Made by a program: the position numbers and the translations under genes | Shown: one piece after another, positions 11,363 to 20,511 of the stretch | How positions within the stretch are numbered: the first letter of the stretch is position 1 | How the letters are laid out: every line of letters starts with the position of its first letter | Source of the DNA: Albidovulum aestuarii | GTDB lineage: Bacteria; Pseudomonadota; Alphaproteobacteria; Rhodobacterales; Rhodobacteraceae | Length of the DNA: 64,000 nucleotides | Direction of reading: 5' to 3' | Assembly: GCF_029961185.1 (NCBI RefSeq) | Contig: NZ_JASBQQ010000009.1 | Span: forward strand, 62,001 to 126,000 | Notes under the pieces: generated by a model | What the model was told of the DNA's origin: nothing | Databases searched by the model: none | What the model saw: the letters and a program-made list of their open reading frames with translations, nothing else

Positions 11363-11923
11363 TCAAAGCGGGCAAATTGCCGCCTTTTCCGCCTTTGACA
11401 GTGCGCTGACCATCTCTGCGACGGAAAGTCCGGTCACGGGATGGATCATCGCTGGCGCGATTTCGGCCAAGGGAATCAATACAAATCCCCGGTCCTGAAG
11501 CCGCGGATGCGGCAGGATCAGCCGGTCCGGCGCGTCCTGCTTCTGCTTCTCAAGCGGCAGCGCCATCCACGCTTTCTGGGTATCGCTGTCGGGCATGACC
11601 GTGTCGCCGTAAATGAGCAGATCGAGGTCAAGCGTCCGCGCGCCCCAGCGGATTTCCCGTGTCCGGCCTGCTTCTGCTTCGATACGGTGCAGGGCCGCGA
11701 GAAGCCCCTCCGGCGACAGTGACGAAGCGACGAGCGCGGCGGCATTGACGAAGTCAGGACCAGAGCCAGGTGGATAGGCCGGAGTGCGGAAAAATCGCGA
11801 TACGGCGACAATTTGGCCGATATCGTGGTGAATTGTCACAAGCGCCGAAATGACCGTCGCAAGCGAATCCCCTTTGCCGGAAGGGGAGTTACTGCCGATA
11901 GCGATCGCGGCCAACTTATCCAT
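11363..11923 (-). CDS. folK: 2-amino-4-hydroxy-6-hydroxymethyldihydropteridine pyrophosphokinase
   Basis: A 186-residue enzyme that transfers pyrophosphate from ATP to the pterin in folate synthesis. Motifs are AIAIGSNSPSGKG at the N-terminus, the substrate-binding RTREIRWGARTLDLDLLIYG (about 95-114), and LILPHPRLQDRGFVLIPL. The ATG at 11923 is the first that fits the family start. It has no Shine-Dalgarno sequence upstream; the preceding bases are AT-rich and look like a -10 region, so the mRNA may have a very short leader. It is followed by rpoZ. Confidence 0.94.
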   Translation of the reverse strand: MDKLAAIAIGSNSPSGKGDSLATVISALVTIHHDIGQIVAVSRFFRTPAYPPGSGPDFVNAAALVASSLSPEGLLAALHRIEAEAGRTREIRWGARTLDLDLLIYGDTVMPDSDTQKAWMALPLEKQKQDAPDRLILPHPRLQDRGFVLIPLAEIAPAMIHPVTGLSVAEMVSALSKAEKAAICPL

Positions 11924-11938
11924 TTGTACAGATATCAA

Positions 11939-11968
11939 TTTATATGCCAATCTGACTATACGTGTTCA
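11939..11968 (-). promoter_or_regulatory. Candidate promoter for folK with very short leader
   Basis: Read on the minus strand: TGAACA, 18 bp, TATAAA. Transcription starting about 7 bp after the -10 would leave a leader of only about 9 nt before the folK ATG, which fits the absence of a ribosome-binding site there. Confidence 0.45.
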
Positions 11969-12057
11969 CTCACGGGGACTAAAGCTACCGAATTCCAGTT
12001 TGCCCACCCAAACGATTGTCGGAAGCTCGGCGGCTATTTTTTTGGAAGGAACAATTG

Positions 12058-12633
12058 ATGTTCTACAAGGACGAACGGCTTGCGCTGTTCATTGACGGGT
12101 CGAATCTGTACGCAGCCGCGAAGGCGCTCGGCTTTGACATAGACTACAAACTCCTGCGTCAGGAATTTGAACGTCGCGGCAAGCTGCTGCGCGCGTTTTA
12201 TTACACGGCGCTTCTGGAAAACGATGACTACTCGCCGATCCGGCCTTTGGTGGACTGGCTCCACTACAACGGCTTCTCGATGGTGACGAAACCCGCGAAA
12301 GAATACACCGACAGCCAGGGGCGGCGGAAGGTGAAGGGCAACATGGATATCGAGCTGACGGTCGATGCCATGGAGCTTGCGCCGCGGGTCGATCACATCG
12401 TGCTCTTCTCCGGTGACGGGGATTTCCGGCCGCTTGTGGAAAGTCTTCAGCGTCAGGGTGTGCGGGTCTCGGTCGTCTCGACGATCCGCTCGCAGCCGCC
12501 GATGATCGCCGACGAGTTGCGCCGTCAGGCCGACAACTTCATCGAGCTTGACGCCCTGCGCGACGTCATCGGCCGCCCGCCGCGCGAACCGCGCTTCGAC
12601 CGCGAAGACTCGGCGGTTACGGCTGACGAGTGA
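12058..12633 (+). CDS. NYN-domain (LabA/DUF88-type) protein
   Basis: A 191-residue protein of the PIN-like NYN family, predicted RNases or RNA-binding proteins. The N-terminal ALFIDGSNLYAAAKALG holds the first conserved Asp. Further conserved acidic positions lie in KGNMDIELTVDAME and VLFSGDGDFRPLVESL (about 118-133). These fit a metal-dependent nuclease site. The ATG at 12058 is chosen over an upstream in-frame ATG because GGAAGGA precedes it closely. It is divergent from folK. Target RNA is unknown. Confidence 0.88.
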   Translation: MFYKDERLALFIDGSNLYAAAKALGFDIDYKLLRQEFERRGKLLRAFYYTALLENDDYSPIRPLVDWLHYNGFSMVTKPAKEYTDSQGRRKVKGNMDIELTVDAMELAPRVDHIVLFSGDGDFRPLVESLQRQGVRVSVVSTIRSQPPMIADELRRQADNFIELDALRDVIGRPPREPRFDREDSAVTADE

Positions 12634-12669
12634 TCAGAGCCGGGGCATGAACGCTCCGGCGGGCCATTC

Positions 12670-13110
12670 ATGACCGAGCTTCTGTCCCTCCTGGGACTAT
12701 TCGTGGCGGCGTTCGGCGCCGCCACGTTGTTGCCGTTGCAGTCCGAGGTCGTGTTTGTTGCGATGCAGGCCAACGCAAGCGTTTCGCTCCCGCTGATCGT
12801 TCTCGTGGCGTCGGTCGGTAACACGCTCGGCGCGGTTGTGAATTACGTCATGGGTCGCTGGGTCCAGCACTTCCGCGACCGGCGCTGGTTCCCGGTGAAC
12901 CCGGCAAAACTGGACCGCGCTCAGGCATGGTATGCGCGGTACGGCGTCTGGACTCTGCTCTTCAGCTGGGCGCCGCTCGGTGACGGGTTCACCGTCATCG
13001 CGGGGATGATGCGCACGCCAATCTGGCTGTTTGTCGGACTCGTCGCGCTGGCCAAGACCGGTCGATACGTGGCGCTGGCCTTGATCACGGCGGGTATCCT
13101 CGGGGGCTAG
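12670..13110 (+). CDS. YqaA-family (DedA-like) membrane protein
   Basis: A 146-residue integral membrane protein with about four hydrophobic segments. The features [14 protein letters not shown] and the Gly-rich [17 protein letters not shown] are typical of the YqaA branch of the DedA/SNARE-associated superfamily. [15 protein letters not shown] is the second conserved patch. DedA-superfamily proteins are linked to membrane lipid transport and envelope homeostasis; the YqaA role is not established. It starts 36 bp after the NYN gene. Confidence 0.85.
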   Translation: MTELLSLLGLFVAAFGAATLLPLQSEVVFVAMQANASVSLPLIVLVASVGNTLGAVVNYVMGRWVQHFRDRRWFPVNPAKLDRAQAWYARYGVWTLLFSWAPLGDGFTVIAGMMRTPIWLFVGLVALAKTGRYVALALITAGILGG

Positions 13111-13241
13111 ACGCCCCGGGCCCAAGGGCTTACAGAATTTCGGGCCGACACAGGTCCGGAGCCCATTCACTGGATATCCGGCACCAGTGTTTTCGAAATT
13201 GTCCCTGGCCAGCCCGCATGCTGGACCGGCAGGAGTATGCG

Positions 13242-14192
13242 ATGGACCGGCCCGACCTGACCCTCTACCTCGCCGCCCCGCGCGGCTTCTGCGCCGGTGT
13301 CGACCGCGCGATCAAGATCGTCGAAATGGCGCTGGAAAAGTGGGGGGCCCCGGTCTTCGTCCGGCATGAGATCGTGCACAACAAGTTCGTGGTCGACGGT
13401 TTGCGCGCGAAAGGCGCGGTCTTTGTCGAGGAACTTGATGAGTGCCCCGGTGACCGCCCGGTGATCTTCTCGGCGCATGGCGTTCCGAAAGCCGTTCCGG
13501 CCGAGGCCGAGCGGCGCGCGATGACCTTTGTCGATGCGACCTGCCCCTTGGTCAGCAAAGTCCATATTGAGGCCGAACGCCACCATCAGAACGGGCTTCA
13601 GATGGTGATGATCGGCCATGCGGGCCACCCCGAGACGCTCGGCACGATGGGGCAACTGCCAGAAGGCGAGGTGTTGCTGGTCGAAACTGTTGCGGATGTC
13701 GCCACCATCGCCCCGCGCAACCCGGCGAAACTCGCCTTCATCACACAGACGACCTTGTCGGTCGATGACACCGCCGACATCGTGGCCGCGCTCAAGACCC
13801 GCTTCCCTTCCATCGTCGGACCCCACAAGGAAGATATCTGCTACGCCACCACAAACCGGCAGGAAGCGGTCAAAGCCGTCGCGCCGAAGATCGACGCCCT
13901 TCTGGTCATCGGCGCACCAAATTCGTCGAATTCCAAACGGCTCGTGGAGGTTGGCCGCGCCGCGGGCTGCGCCTATGCGCAACTCGTCCAGCGCGCCACC
14001 GATATCGACTGGCGTGCTCTGGAGGGCATCCGCGCCGTCGGAGTGACCGCAGGCGCAAGCGCGCCGGAAGTGCTGGTGAATGAGGTGATCGACGCCTTCC
14101 GCGCCCGTTTCGATGTGACGGTGGAACTTGTCGAGACCGCGCAGGAAAACATCGAATTCAAAGTCCCGCGCGTGCTGCGAGAACCGGCATGA
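13242..14192 (+). CDS. ispH: 4-hydroxy-3-methylbut-2-enyl diphosphate reductase
   Basis: A 316-residue iron-sulfur enzyme, last step of the MEP isoprenoid pathway, giving IPP and DMAPP. The three cluster-binding Cys residues are in [22 protein letters not shown] and [20 protein letters not shown] and the C-terminal [11 protein letters not shown] are also family features. The ATG at 13242 has AGGAG about 8 bp upstream; an in-frame ATG at 13218 is possible but would add eight non-conserved residues. Other genes of isoprenoid synthesis in this window are dxs and ispA. Confidence 0.97.
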   Translation: MDRPDLTLYLAAPRGFCAGVDRAIKIVEMALEKWGAPVFVRHEIVHNKFVVDGLRAKGAVFVEELDECPGDRPVIFSAHGVPKAVPAEAERRAMTFVDATCPLVSKVHIEAERHHQNGLQMVMIGHAGHPETLGTMGQLPEGEVLLVETVADVATIAPRNPAKLAFITQTTLSVDDTADIVAALKTRFPSIVGPHKEDICYATTNRQEAVKAVAPKIDALLVIGAPNSSNSKRLVEVGRAAGCAYAQLVQRATDIDWRALEGIRAVGVTAGASAPEVLVNEVIDAFRARFDVTVELVETAQENIEFKVPRVLREPA

Positions 14193-14782
14193 GCGCGGAC
14201 CCCCGCACCATCGCCGTCTATGACGCGAAGGCGGGTGATTATGCCGACCGCTTCGCCAGCACTGAGCCCGACAGGCATCTGAGCGCCTTCATCGCCGCCC
14301 TTCCCCGTGGCGCGCATGTGCTCGACCTCGGCTGCGGCCCCGGCACGGCTTCGGCCTTTCTCCGTGCGGCGGGGCATGTGCCTGATCCGGTCGATGCGTC
14401 AGCAGCCATGGTCAGCATGGCCAACGAACACCACGACATCGGCGCGCGGCTGGCCACCTTCGACGATGTGGACGCGGTCGCGCAGTATGACGGAGTCTGG
14501 GCCAATTTCTCGCTTTTGCACGCGCCGCGCTCCGACCTGCCCCGCCACCTTGCCGCCCTTCACCGCGCCCTGAAACCGGGCGGGCTTTTGCATCTGGGTA
14601 TGAAGACCGGCACGGGCGAGGCGCGCGACGGGCTCGACCGGCTTTACAGCTACTATTCGGTCGCAGAACTGCACGGGATGCTGGCGAATGCCGGTTTCAC
14701 CGTCACCGCCACCTCCGAAGGCCACGAACGCGGCCTTGCTGGAACCGACGATCCCTTTGTCATTATCGAGGCCCATGCCTGA
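14189..14782 (+). CDS. Class I SAM-dependent methyltransferase
   Basis: A 197-residue protein with the Rossmann-type SAM-binding motif [15 protein letters not shown] at about residues 45-59 and the post-motif [15 protein letters not shown]. It overlaps the ispH stop by 4 bp and rnhA by 8 bp, so it is part of this operon. The substrate cannot be told from sequence. The overall form resembles small-molecule methyltransferases rather than rRNA or protein methylases. Confidence 0.85.
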   Translation: MSADPRTIAVYDAKAGDYADRFASTEPDRHLSAFIAALPRGAHVLDLGCGPGTASAFLRAAGHVPDPVDASAAMVSMANEHHDIGARLATFDDVDAVAQYDGVWANFSLLHAPRSDLPRHLAALHRALKPGGLLHLGMKTGTGEARDGLDRLYSYYSVAELHGMLANAGFTVTATSEGHERGLAGTDDPFVIIEAHA

Positions 14783-15254
14783 TCTTTTTGCCTATACCGA
14801 CGGGGCTTGCTCCGGCAATCCCGGCCCTGGCGGCTGGGGCGTTCTCATGCTCGCCAAGGATGGTGAGACTGTCCTGCGGTCCCGCGAACTCAATGGCGGC
14901 GAGGCGGAGACCACGAACAACCGAATGGAGCTTCTGGCGGCGATTTCGGCGCTGGAGGTGTTGAAACGGGCCTCGGCGATCACCGTGGTCACCGACAGCG
15001 CCTATGTGAAGAACGGCGTCAGCCAATGGATCCATGGCTGGAAGCGCAATGGCTGGCGCACCTCGGACAAGAAGCCGGTCAAGAATGTCGATCTCTGGCA
15101 AAGGCTCGATGAGGCGCAGGCGCGGCATAAGGTGACGTGGGAATGGATCAAGGGCCATGCCGGGCACCCCGAGAACGAGCGCGCCGACGAACTGGCGCGG
15201 GCGGGTATGAAGCCCTTCAAGCCGAAAAAGGCCAAGGCCGATGACGCTTCTTGA
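14775..15254 (+). CDS. rnhA: Ribonuclease HI
   Basis: A 159-residue enzyme that cuts RNA in RNA-DNA hybrids. All four catalytic acidic residues are visible: Asp in [12 protein letters not shown], Glu in [10 protein letters not shown], Asp in [11 protein letters not shown], and Asp in ENERADELA. Length is standard. The start at 14775 gives the canonical N-terminus PDLFAYTDG and overlaps the methyltransferase by 8 bp. Confidence 0.97.
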   Translation: MPDLFAYTDGACSGNPGPGGWGVLMLAKDGETVLRSRELNGGEAETTNNRMELLAAISALEVLKRASAITVVTDSAYVKNGVSQWIHGWKRNGWRTSDKKPVKNVDLWQRLDEAQARHKVTWEWIKGHAGHPENERADELARAGMKPFKPKKAKADDAS

Positions 15255-15861
15255 TTTTCTCGACTATGCCTCGGTCTTCATCTTCGCGCTGACCGGCGCG
15301 CTGGTCGCCAGCCGGGCGCAGCTCGACATCGTCGGCTTCGCCTTTCTGGCGAGCCTGACGGCGGTCGGCGGCGGCACCGTCCGGGATGTGGTGCTCGATC
15401 GCAACCCGGTCTTCTGGATCGCCGAGCCGACCTATATCGGCGTCGCTGTCGTTGCGGCCGTGCTGGTTTTCTTCACCGCCCATATCTTCGAAAGCCGCCT
15501 GAAGGTTCTGACCTGGCTCGATGCATGCGCATTGTCGGTTGCGGTGCCTGCGGGCACGGGCGTGGCACTGCTCTTCAATCATCACCCGGCCGTCGCTTTG
15601 CTGATGGGGGTCGCCACCGGCTGCCTCGGCGGGCTGATGCGGGATGTTGTGTGCAACGAAGTGCCACTGGTTCTGAAGCAGGGCGAGCTTTACGTCACCG
15701 CCGCCTTCGCCGGGTCAGGTGCGGCCCTTGTGGCGTTCCAGTTCCTTCCGGCGGGCATGGCGCTACTGATCTGCGCGGCGGTCACGTTCATCCTGAGGGC
15801 CGGAAGCCTGATCTTCGGATGGAGCCTCCCGGTCTACAAATCCCGCCCGCCCCGCCGCTAG
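15241..15861 (+). CDS. TRIC-type (UPF0126/YadS) cation channel family protein
   Basis: A 206-residue polytopic membrane protein with two related halves of three segments each. The conserved Gly-rich motif [17 protein letters not shown] appears in the first half and a matching [16 protein letters not shown] in the second. These are the signatures of the family related to trimeric intracellular cation (TRIC) channels. It overlaps rnhA by 14 bp. Its stop TAG shares three bases with the convergent gene's stop, forming CTAG. Confidence 0.86.
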   Translation: MTLLDFLDYASVFIFALTGALVASRAQLDIVGFAFLASLTAVGGGTVRDVVLDRNPVFWIAEPTYIGVAVVAAVLVFFTAHIFESRLKVLTWLDACALSVAVPAGTGVALLFNHHPAVALLMGVATGCLGGLMRDVVCNEVPLVLKQGELYVTAAFAGSGAALVAFQFLPAGMALLICAAVTFILRAGSLIFGWSLPVYKSRPPRR

Positions 15862-16100
15862 CGGCCCCTCGGCCCATAGGTCTTCCACAACCAGATCAAC
15901 GCCATCGCGCCCAGCACGGCACCGACGAACCCGCCGAGCCAGCCCGAGACCACGGCCAGAAACCGCAGGGTAAGTCCACCGATCACGGCGCCCAGAACGC
16001 CGATCGCAATGGTGCTGACCAGATCCGTTTCCATCCCCATCAGCCGGGTCGCGATGAACCCCGCCGCCGCACCGATGATGATAAGCCATACGACGATCAT
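15858..16100 (-). CDS. GlsB/YeaQ/YmgE-family small membrane protein
   Basis: An 80-residue, very hydrophobic, Gly-rich protein. GAAAGFIATRLMG and IGVLGAVIGGLTLRFL are the repeated glycine-helix elements of the family historically called transglycosylase-associated proteins; no enzyme activity is established. The ATG at 16100 has a strong GGAGGG site. Family members are often stress-induced. It converges on the TRIC-type gene with overlapping stop codons. Confidence 0.85.
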   Translation of the reverse strand: MIVVWLIIIGAAAGFIATRLMGMETDLVSTIAIGVLGAVIGGLTLRFLAVVSGWLGGFVGAVLGAMALIWLWKTYGPRGR

Positions 16101-16169
16101 GACGCCCTCCGATCTGCAGGGCGGACTATGCCGGAACGGCACGAGGATGTGAATGCGGTCGCACGCGGC

Positions 16170-16616
16170 CTATCCTGCGGGATCGTTGTTCCAGATATCC
16201 CAGTTCAGGTGCCAGATGCCCGCATCGTCCTGCGTCCAGATGATCACGTATTTGCCCATGGCGGTCATCGTCCCGCCATTGCCGTCCGGCACGTTAATCG
16301 AAAATGTTCCCATCTCGTGCGCATGATCGCCGCTCACCTCGAGCATGACCGTGGTCAGGTCGAGGTCGGTGGCCCCGGCATCGATAAACCCGGTCCAGAG
16401 CGCCTCTGCCCCGTCGCGTCCGTGAATTGTCGCAATGTCCGGCGGCATGATGACCGCATCAGCGGAATAGTGCGCTGCCACACCGGCCGCATCGCGCGCA
16501 TTGAAGGCCGCCTCAAAGCTCGCCACGCGTTCGGCGATGGCCGCTTCGTCGGCCAGACCGAGTGCCGGAACCAGGCAGAATCCGCCCCATGCGAGAAGTC
16601 CGAAAACCGTTTTCAT
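16170..16616 (-). CDS. Secreted SnoaL-like/DUF4440 protein (SgcJ/EcaC type)
   Basis: A 148-residue protein with an N-terminal signal peptide (cleavage probably after GLA, residues 19-22). The remainder fits the NTF2-like fold: an N-terminal helix with FEAAFNARDAAGVAAHYSADAV, then beta strands ending in a Trp-rich WHLNWDIWN. Such domains bind small ligands or act as scaffolds. No catalytic residues can be assigned. It lies between fmt and the small membrane protein gene and has short gaps to both. Confidence 0.75.
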   Translation of the reverse strand: MKTVFGLLAWGGFCLVPALGLADEAAIAERVASFEAAFNARDAAGVAAHYSADAVIMPPDIATIHGRDGAEALWTGFIDAGATDLDLTTVMLEVSGDHAHEMGTFSINVPDGNGGTMTAMGKYVIIWTQDDAGIWHLNWDIWNNDPAG

Positions 16617-16713
16617 TGGTGTCCCCCCAGGTTGCTACCACATTCGAGACTCAAAACCGGATCACGGGTACAAGGTCAGCATATCACGGCGGGGGTGTCT
16701 GGCCGAATCCGGC

Positions 16714-17610
16714 TCAGGACAGGTGGTCCGGCAGGTCCCATCCAAGAAGCAGATCCCGGGCAGGCATCGGCCGTTTCCCTTCGCGCTGCGCTTCGGCGAT
16801 CTCCACCGCGCCGTCCCCGCAGGCAATGGTGAAACCCGACAGGACCTCACCCGGAGCGCCTGAACCTGCTGCCAGACGCGACCGCAAGAGCTTCACCCGC
16901 TCGCCGCCGATCTTGCACCATGCGCCGGGAAAGGGTGACAGCCCCCGGATCAGACGGTCAACTTCGACTGCGGGCCGAGTCCAGTCCACCCGCGCTTCGG
17001 CCTTGTCGATTTTCTGCGCATAGGTCACGCCCGCATCCGGCTGCGGCACCGGAACCAGCGACCCGAGCCGCCCCAGCGCCTCGACGATGGTTTGCGCGCC
17101 CATGGCAGACAGCCGGTCATGCAACTCGGCAGTTGTCTCTTCGGCACCGATCGCCGTCCGCTCGCATAAGAGGACCGGCCCGGTATCGAGCCCGGCTTCC
17201 ATCTGCATGATGCAGATGCCGGTTTCGGCATCGCCCGCCATGATCGCCCGATGGATCGGCGCGGCCCCGCGCCAACGCGGCAGGAGAGAGGCGTGGATAT
17301 TCAGACAGCCATGTTTCGGCGCATCCAGCACCGCCTGCGGCAGGATCAGCCCATAGGCGACGACCACCGCGACATCAGCCTGAAGCGCCGCGAACTCCGC
17401 CTGCGCCTCATCCCCCTTCAGACTGACCGGATGCCGCACCGGCAGGCCCAGAACCTCAGCCCGCGCCTGAACCGGGCTCGGCCGGTCCTTCTTGCCCCGG
17501 CCCGCCGGGCGCGGCGGCTGGCAATAGACGCACACGATCTCATGGGCCGCATGAAGCGCATCCAGAACCGGGACCGAGAATTCCGGCGTTCCCATGAACA
17601 CGACGCGCAT
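16714..17610 (-). CDS. fmt: Methionyl-tRNA formyltransferase
   Basis: A 298-residue enzyme that formylates initiator Met-tRNA. The N-terminus [19 protein letters not shown], the catalytic region [18 protein letters not shown] with Asn and His, and the downstream Asp-containing LDTGPVL are canonical. The C-terminal domain (about 205-298) begins near [11 protein letters not shown]. Next to it are two deformylase-type genes, so addition and removal of the formyl group are encoded together (def, def-like, fmt in transcription order). Confidence 0.97.
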   Translation of the reverse strand: MRVVFMGTPEFSVPVLDALHAAHEIVCVYCQPPRPAGRGKKDRPSPVQARAEVLGLPVRHPVSLKGDEAQAEFAALQADVAVVVAYGLILPQAVLDAPKHGCLNIHASLLPRWRGAAPIHRAIMAGDAETGICIMQMEAGLDTGPVLLCERTAIGAEETTAELHDRLSAMGAQTIVEALGRLGSLVPVPQPDAGVTYAQKIDKAEARVDWTRPAVEVDRLIRGLSPFPGAWCKIGGERVKLLRSRLAAGSGAPGEVLSGFTIACGDGAVEIAEAQREGKRPMPARDLLLGWDLPDHLS

Positions 17611-17631
17611 GCCTCACCCCTTCTTCTTGGT

Positions 17632-17674
17632 CCAAATACTCCGCGGGGGGTGCGGGGGGCGCGAAGCCCCCCGC
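17632..17674 (-). repeat. Intercistronic GC-hairpin element, copy 1
   Basis: A perfect 9-bp stem GCGGGGGGC / GCCCCCCGC with a 5-nt loop (17652-17674) is followed, in the direction of transcription, by a C/G tract and GGAGTATTTGG. It begins 2 bp after the stop of the def-like gene and ends 21 bp before the fmt start. Related copies lie at 30348-30389 and 42866-42904. Confidence 0.7.
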
Positions 17675-17676
17675 CG

Positions 17677-18180
17677 CTACCCGCGCTTTCTCAGCTTTTC
17701 GGCTTTGGCGACCAGCATCTTCTTCCGCACAGGCGACAGATGATCGACGAACATCCTGCCGTTCAGATGGTCGATCTGATGCTGAACGCTCGTCGCCCAG
17801 AGCCCGACGAAATCGCGTTCCTCGACCTCACCCGTCTCATTCAGGAACCGCACCGTTACCGCACGGGGCCGCTCGATCATGGCATAGACGCCGGGCAGGT
17901 TCGGGCTTGCCTCATCATGGCGGCGCGTCTGGACAGAGGCGTGCAGCACCTCCGGGTTCGCCATCTTCACCGCCTGCCCGCGCTTGTCGGAACAATCGAC
18001 GACGGCCAGACGCAGCATGATGCCGATCTGCGGCGCGGCAAGGCCATAACCCGGCATTGCATCCATCGTCTCGACCATGTCGTCCCAGATCATGCGCACG
18101 GTCTCATTGACCTCGGCGACCGGTTCGGCAGCCGTGCGCAGCCTCTTGTCAGGATAGGGAACGAAGGGCCGGACGGTCAC
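17677..18180 (-). CDS. Degenerate peptide deformylase-like protein
   Basis: A 167-residue deformylase fold protein. Motif 1 is present (GYGLAAPQIG), but motif 2, normally EGCLS with a metal-binding Cys, reads ASPNLPG, and motif 3, normally HEIDH, reads HQIDH so the catalytic Glu is replaced by Gln. The two His ligands remain. It is therefore unlikely to be a normal deformylase. It starts with GTG overlapping the stop of the intact def by 4 bp, pointing to a tandem duplication and coupled translation. It could be regulatory, act on another substrate, or be decaying, although the frame is intact. Confidence 0.85.
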   Translation of the reverse strand: MTVRPFVPYPDKRLRTAAEPVAEVNETVRMIWDDMVETMDAMPGYGLAAPQIGIMLRLAVVDCSDKRGQAVKMANPEVLHASVQTRRHDEASPNLPGVYAMIERPRAVTVRFLNETGEVEERDFVGLWATSVQHQIDHLNGRMFVDHLSPVRKKMLVAKAEKLRKRG

Positions 18181-18698
18181 AGACGCGCCTTTTCGCGTTT
18201 CAGCTTCTGCATCTTGCGGGTGATGAGCTGGCGCTTCAGCGGTGTCAGATAGTCGATGAAAAGCTTGCCATCGAGATGGTCGATCTCGTGCTGAACACAG
18301 GTCGCCCAGAGCCCGCCGAACTGCTCTTCATGCGTCGCACCATCCAGACCCAGCCAACGCACCTTCACCTCTTTCGGGCGGGTGACTTCGGCATATTGCT
18401 CCGGGATCGACAGGCAGCCTTCCTCGTAGGTGTTGGTGTCCTCTGAGGCCCAGGTCACCTCGGGGTTCATCAGCACCATCGGGCGCGGCTTGGCCTCAGG
18501 GTCCTTGATGCAATCCATGACCAATATGCGCGACATCAGCCCGACCTGCGGTCCGGCAAGACCGACGCCGGGGGCATCGTACATCGTCTCAAGCATGTCC
18601 TCGGCGGCCGCGCGCAATTCTTCCGTGATTTCAGTCACGGGATCGCAGCGCTTTTTCAGGCGCGGGTCGGGATGGATCAGGATCGGGCGTATCGTCAT
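18177..18698 (-). CDS. def: Peptide deformylase
   Basis: A 173-residue metalloenzyme that removes the formyl group from new polypeptides. All three motifs are intact: GVGLAGPQVG, YEEGCLSIP with the metal-binding Cys, and CVQHEIDHLDG with both His ligands and the catalytic Glu. It is the first gene of the run def, def-like, fmt and is divergent from the aminotransferase gene at 18797. Confidence 0.97.
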   Translation of the reverse strand: MTIRPILIHPDPRLKKRCDPVTEITEELRAAAEDMLETMYDAPGVGLAGPQVGLMSRILVMDCIKDPEAKPRPMVLMNPEVTWASEDTNTYEEGCLSIPEQYAEVTRPKEVKVRWLGLDGATHEEQFGGLWATCVQHEIDHLDGKLFIDYLTPLKRQLITRKMQKLKREKARL

Positions 18699-18796
18699 GG
18701 GCCCGATTTAGGGCAAGCCTTTCCCATTCGCAATGCCCGGCCACTTGCACGCGGCGCAAGGATGGCTAGGGTCATGTCGTTCATCGTGAGGCAACC

Positions 18797-19969
18797 ATGA
18801 CCTTCAACGAAATCATCGATCGGCGCGGCTCTCATTGTTCGCAGTGGGATCTGATGGAAAAGCTACTTGGCGTCTCGCCGAAGGATGGGCTGGCCATGTG
18901 GACTGCCGATTCCGACTACCCGACCGCGCCCTGTGTCCGCGAAGTCGTCCGCAAGGAGGCAGAGTTCGGTATTTTCGGCTATTTCGCCGATTATTCCGAC
19001 TACCACGAAGCGATCCGCTGGTGGATGGCGACGCGTCACAACTGGCAGATCGATCCGGACTGGGTTCTGACTGCGCAGGGCCTTGGCAACGCGATCGCGC
19101 TCTCTATCGACGTCTGGACCGAATTGGGCGATGCCGTGGTGGTCTTCTCACCCGTCTATCACGAATTCGCCCACAAGATCAGGAACGCTGGCAGGGTCGT
19201 GACGGAATGTCCGCTGGTTCGTATCGGTGACCGTTACGAGCTTGATCTCGATGATGCCCAGGCGCGGATGACAGGGCAGGAAAAGCTCCTGATCTGGTGC
19301 TCGCCGCAAAACCCCTCGGGCCGGATCTGGACCGCCGAGGAATTGCGAGCGGTGGCGGAATTCGCGGCGCGGAACGGAATGCGCATCGTATCGGACGAGA
19401 TCCACCACGATCTGATCTATCCCGGCAGCACATTCGTGCCGATGGATGTCGCCGCACCCGAGGCGCGCGACCGCCTGATCTCGATGACCGCCGCATCCAA
19501 AACCTTCAACATTGCCGGTCAGCGGACCGGCAACATGGTCATAGCCGACCCAACCCTTCGGGCGCAGATGGTGAACAGGTTGCGCGCGCTCGATTCACAG
19601 CCAAATGGGCTGGGCGTCAAGATGGTGACAGCGGCCTATTCACCCGAAGGCGCCGAATGGGCAGATGCGCAGATCGCCCATCTCGACCGGATGCGGAAAA
19701 TTTTCGACGCGGGCATCAACGCCATTCCCGGGGTTCGGTCCCTTCCCTTGCAATCGACCTTCCTGGCCTGGGTTGATTTTTCAGGCACCGGCATGACATT
19801 CGACGAATTCAACGCACGGACCCGCGACGTGGCTCGGATCGCAGCCAGTCCCGGTCCCGGCTTCGGCGCGGGCGGCGAGACCTTTCTTCGTTTCAACATC
19901 GCCCGGCCGCAGACTCGGATCGAAGATGCGGTGGAACGGATGCAAAGGGCCTTCGGCGACCTGCAATGA
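18797..19969 (+). CDS. patB: PatB/MalY-type aminotransferase (C-S lyase family)
   Basis: A 390-residue fold-type I PLP enzyme. The PLP-binding Lys is in TAASKTFNIAGQRTGN (about residue 234). SPQNPSGRIWTAEEL and SDEIHHDLIYPG are the class I/II aminotransferase signatures and fit the MalY/PatB branch, often cystathionine beta-lyases. The N-terminal RRGSHCSQWD is a common opening of that branch. The precise substrate is inferred. It overlaps the next gene by 4 bp. Confidence 0.86.
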   Translation: MTFNEIIDRRGSHCSQWDLMEKLLGVSPKDGLAMWTADSDYPTAPCVREVVRKEAEFGIFGYFADYSDYHEAIRWWMATRHNWQIDPDWVLTAQGLGNAIALSIDVWTELGDAVVVFSPVYHEFAHKIRNAGRVVTECPLVRIGDRYELDLDDAQARMTGQEKLLIWCSPQNPSGRIWTAEELRAVAEFAARNGMRIVSDEIHHDLIYPGSTFVPMDVAAPEARDRLISMTAASKTFNIAGQRTGNMVIADPTLRAQMVNRLRALDSQPNGLGVKMVTAAYSPEGAEWADAQIAHLDRMRKIFDAGINAIPGVRSLPLQSTFLAWVDFSGTGMTFDEFNARTRDVARIAASPGPGFGAGGETFLRFNIARPQTRIEDAVERMQRAFGDLQ

Positions 19970-20511
19970 GATTTCTGCGCCGGCTCTTCCAGCTGACCGT
20001 CCTGACAGTCGCGCTCGGGCTGGGGATGCTGGCACTTTACCAATACCGTTTCCCGGCGCCGCTTCCGCCCGAGCCGCTGCCACCGCTGACCGGGCAGATC
20101 GACCGCATCCTGATCGAGAAGGCGGCGCGGCAACTGACCGTCTTCCGCGACGGGGTTGCCCTACGGACCTATCCTGTCGCGCTGGGGTTCGCACCTGAAG
20201 GCGACAAGCTGCGGCAGGGCGACGGGCGTACACCCGAGGGCACATTCCGCATCGACCGGCGCAATGCACAAAGCAAGTTCCACCTGTCACTCGGCATCGA
20301 TTATCCGCAGGCAGACGACCTGATCCGCGCCTCGGCAGGCGGCTATTCCCCCGGCGGTGACATCTTCATCCACGGCCAGCCGAACGCCTTTTACGGCAAG
20401 GCGACGCTCCGCCACGACTGGACCGAAGGCTGCATCGCCGTCTCAGACACGGAAATCGAGGAGCTTTGGCGCATCACACGTCTTGGAACGGAGGTAGAAA
20501 TCCGCCCCTGA
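19966..20511 (+). CDS. L,D-transpeptidase family protein (YkuD domain)
   Basis: A 181-residue envelope protein. An N-terminal hydrophobic segment (about 7-27) should anchor or export it. The YkuD domain starts near IDRILIEKAARQLTVF and carries the active-site motif IFIHGQP followed by the Cys in TEGCIAVSD. Such enzymes form 3-3 crosslinks in peptidoglycan or attach proteins to it. The expected Arg after the Cys motif is not at its usual position (GCIAVS rather than GCIRM), a variation seen in some members. Confidence 0.88.
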   Translation: MRFLRRLFQLTVLTVALGLGMLALYQYRFPAPLPPEPLPPLTGQIDRILIEKAARQLTVFRDGVALRTYPVALGFAPEGDKLRQGDGRTPEGTFRIDRRNAQSKFHLSLGIDYPQADDLIRASAGGYSPGGDIFIHGQPNAFYGKATLRHDWTEGCIAVSDTEIEELWRITRLGTEVEIRP

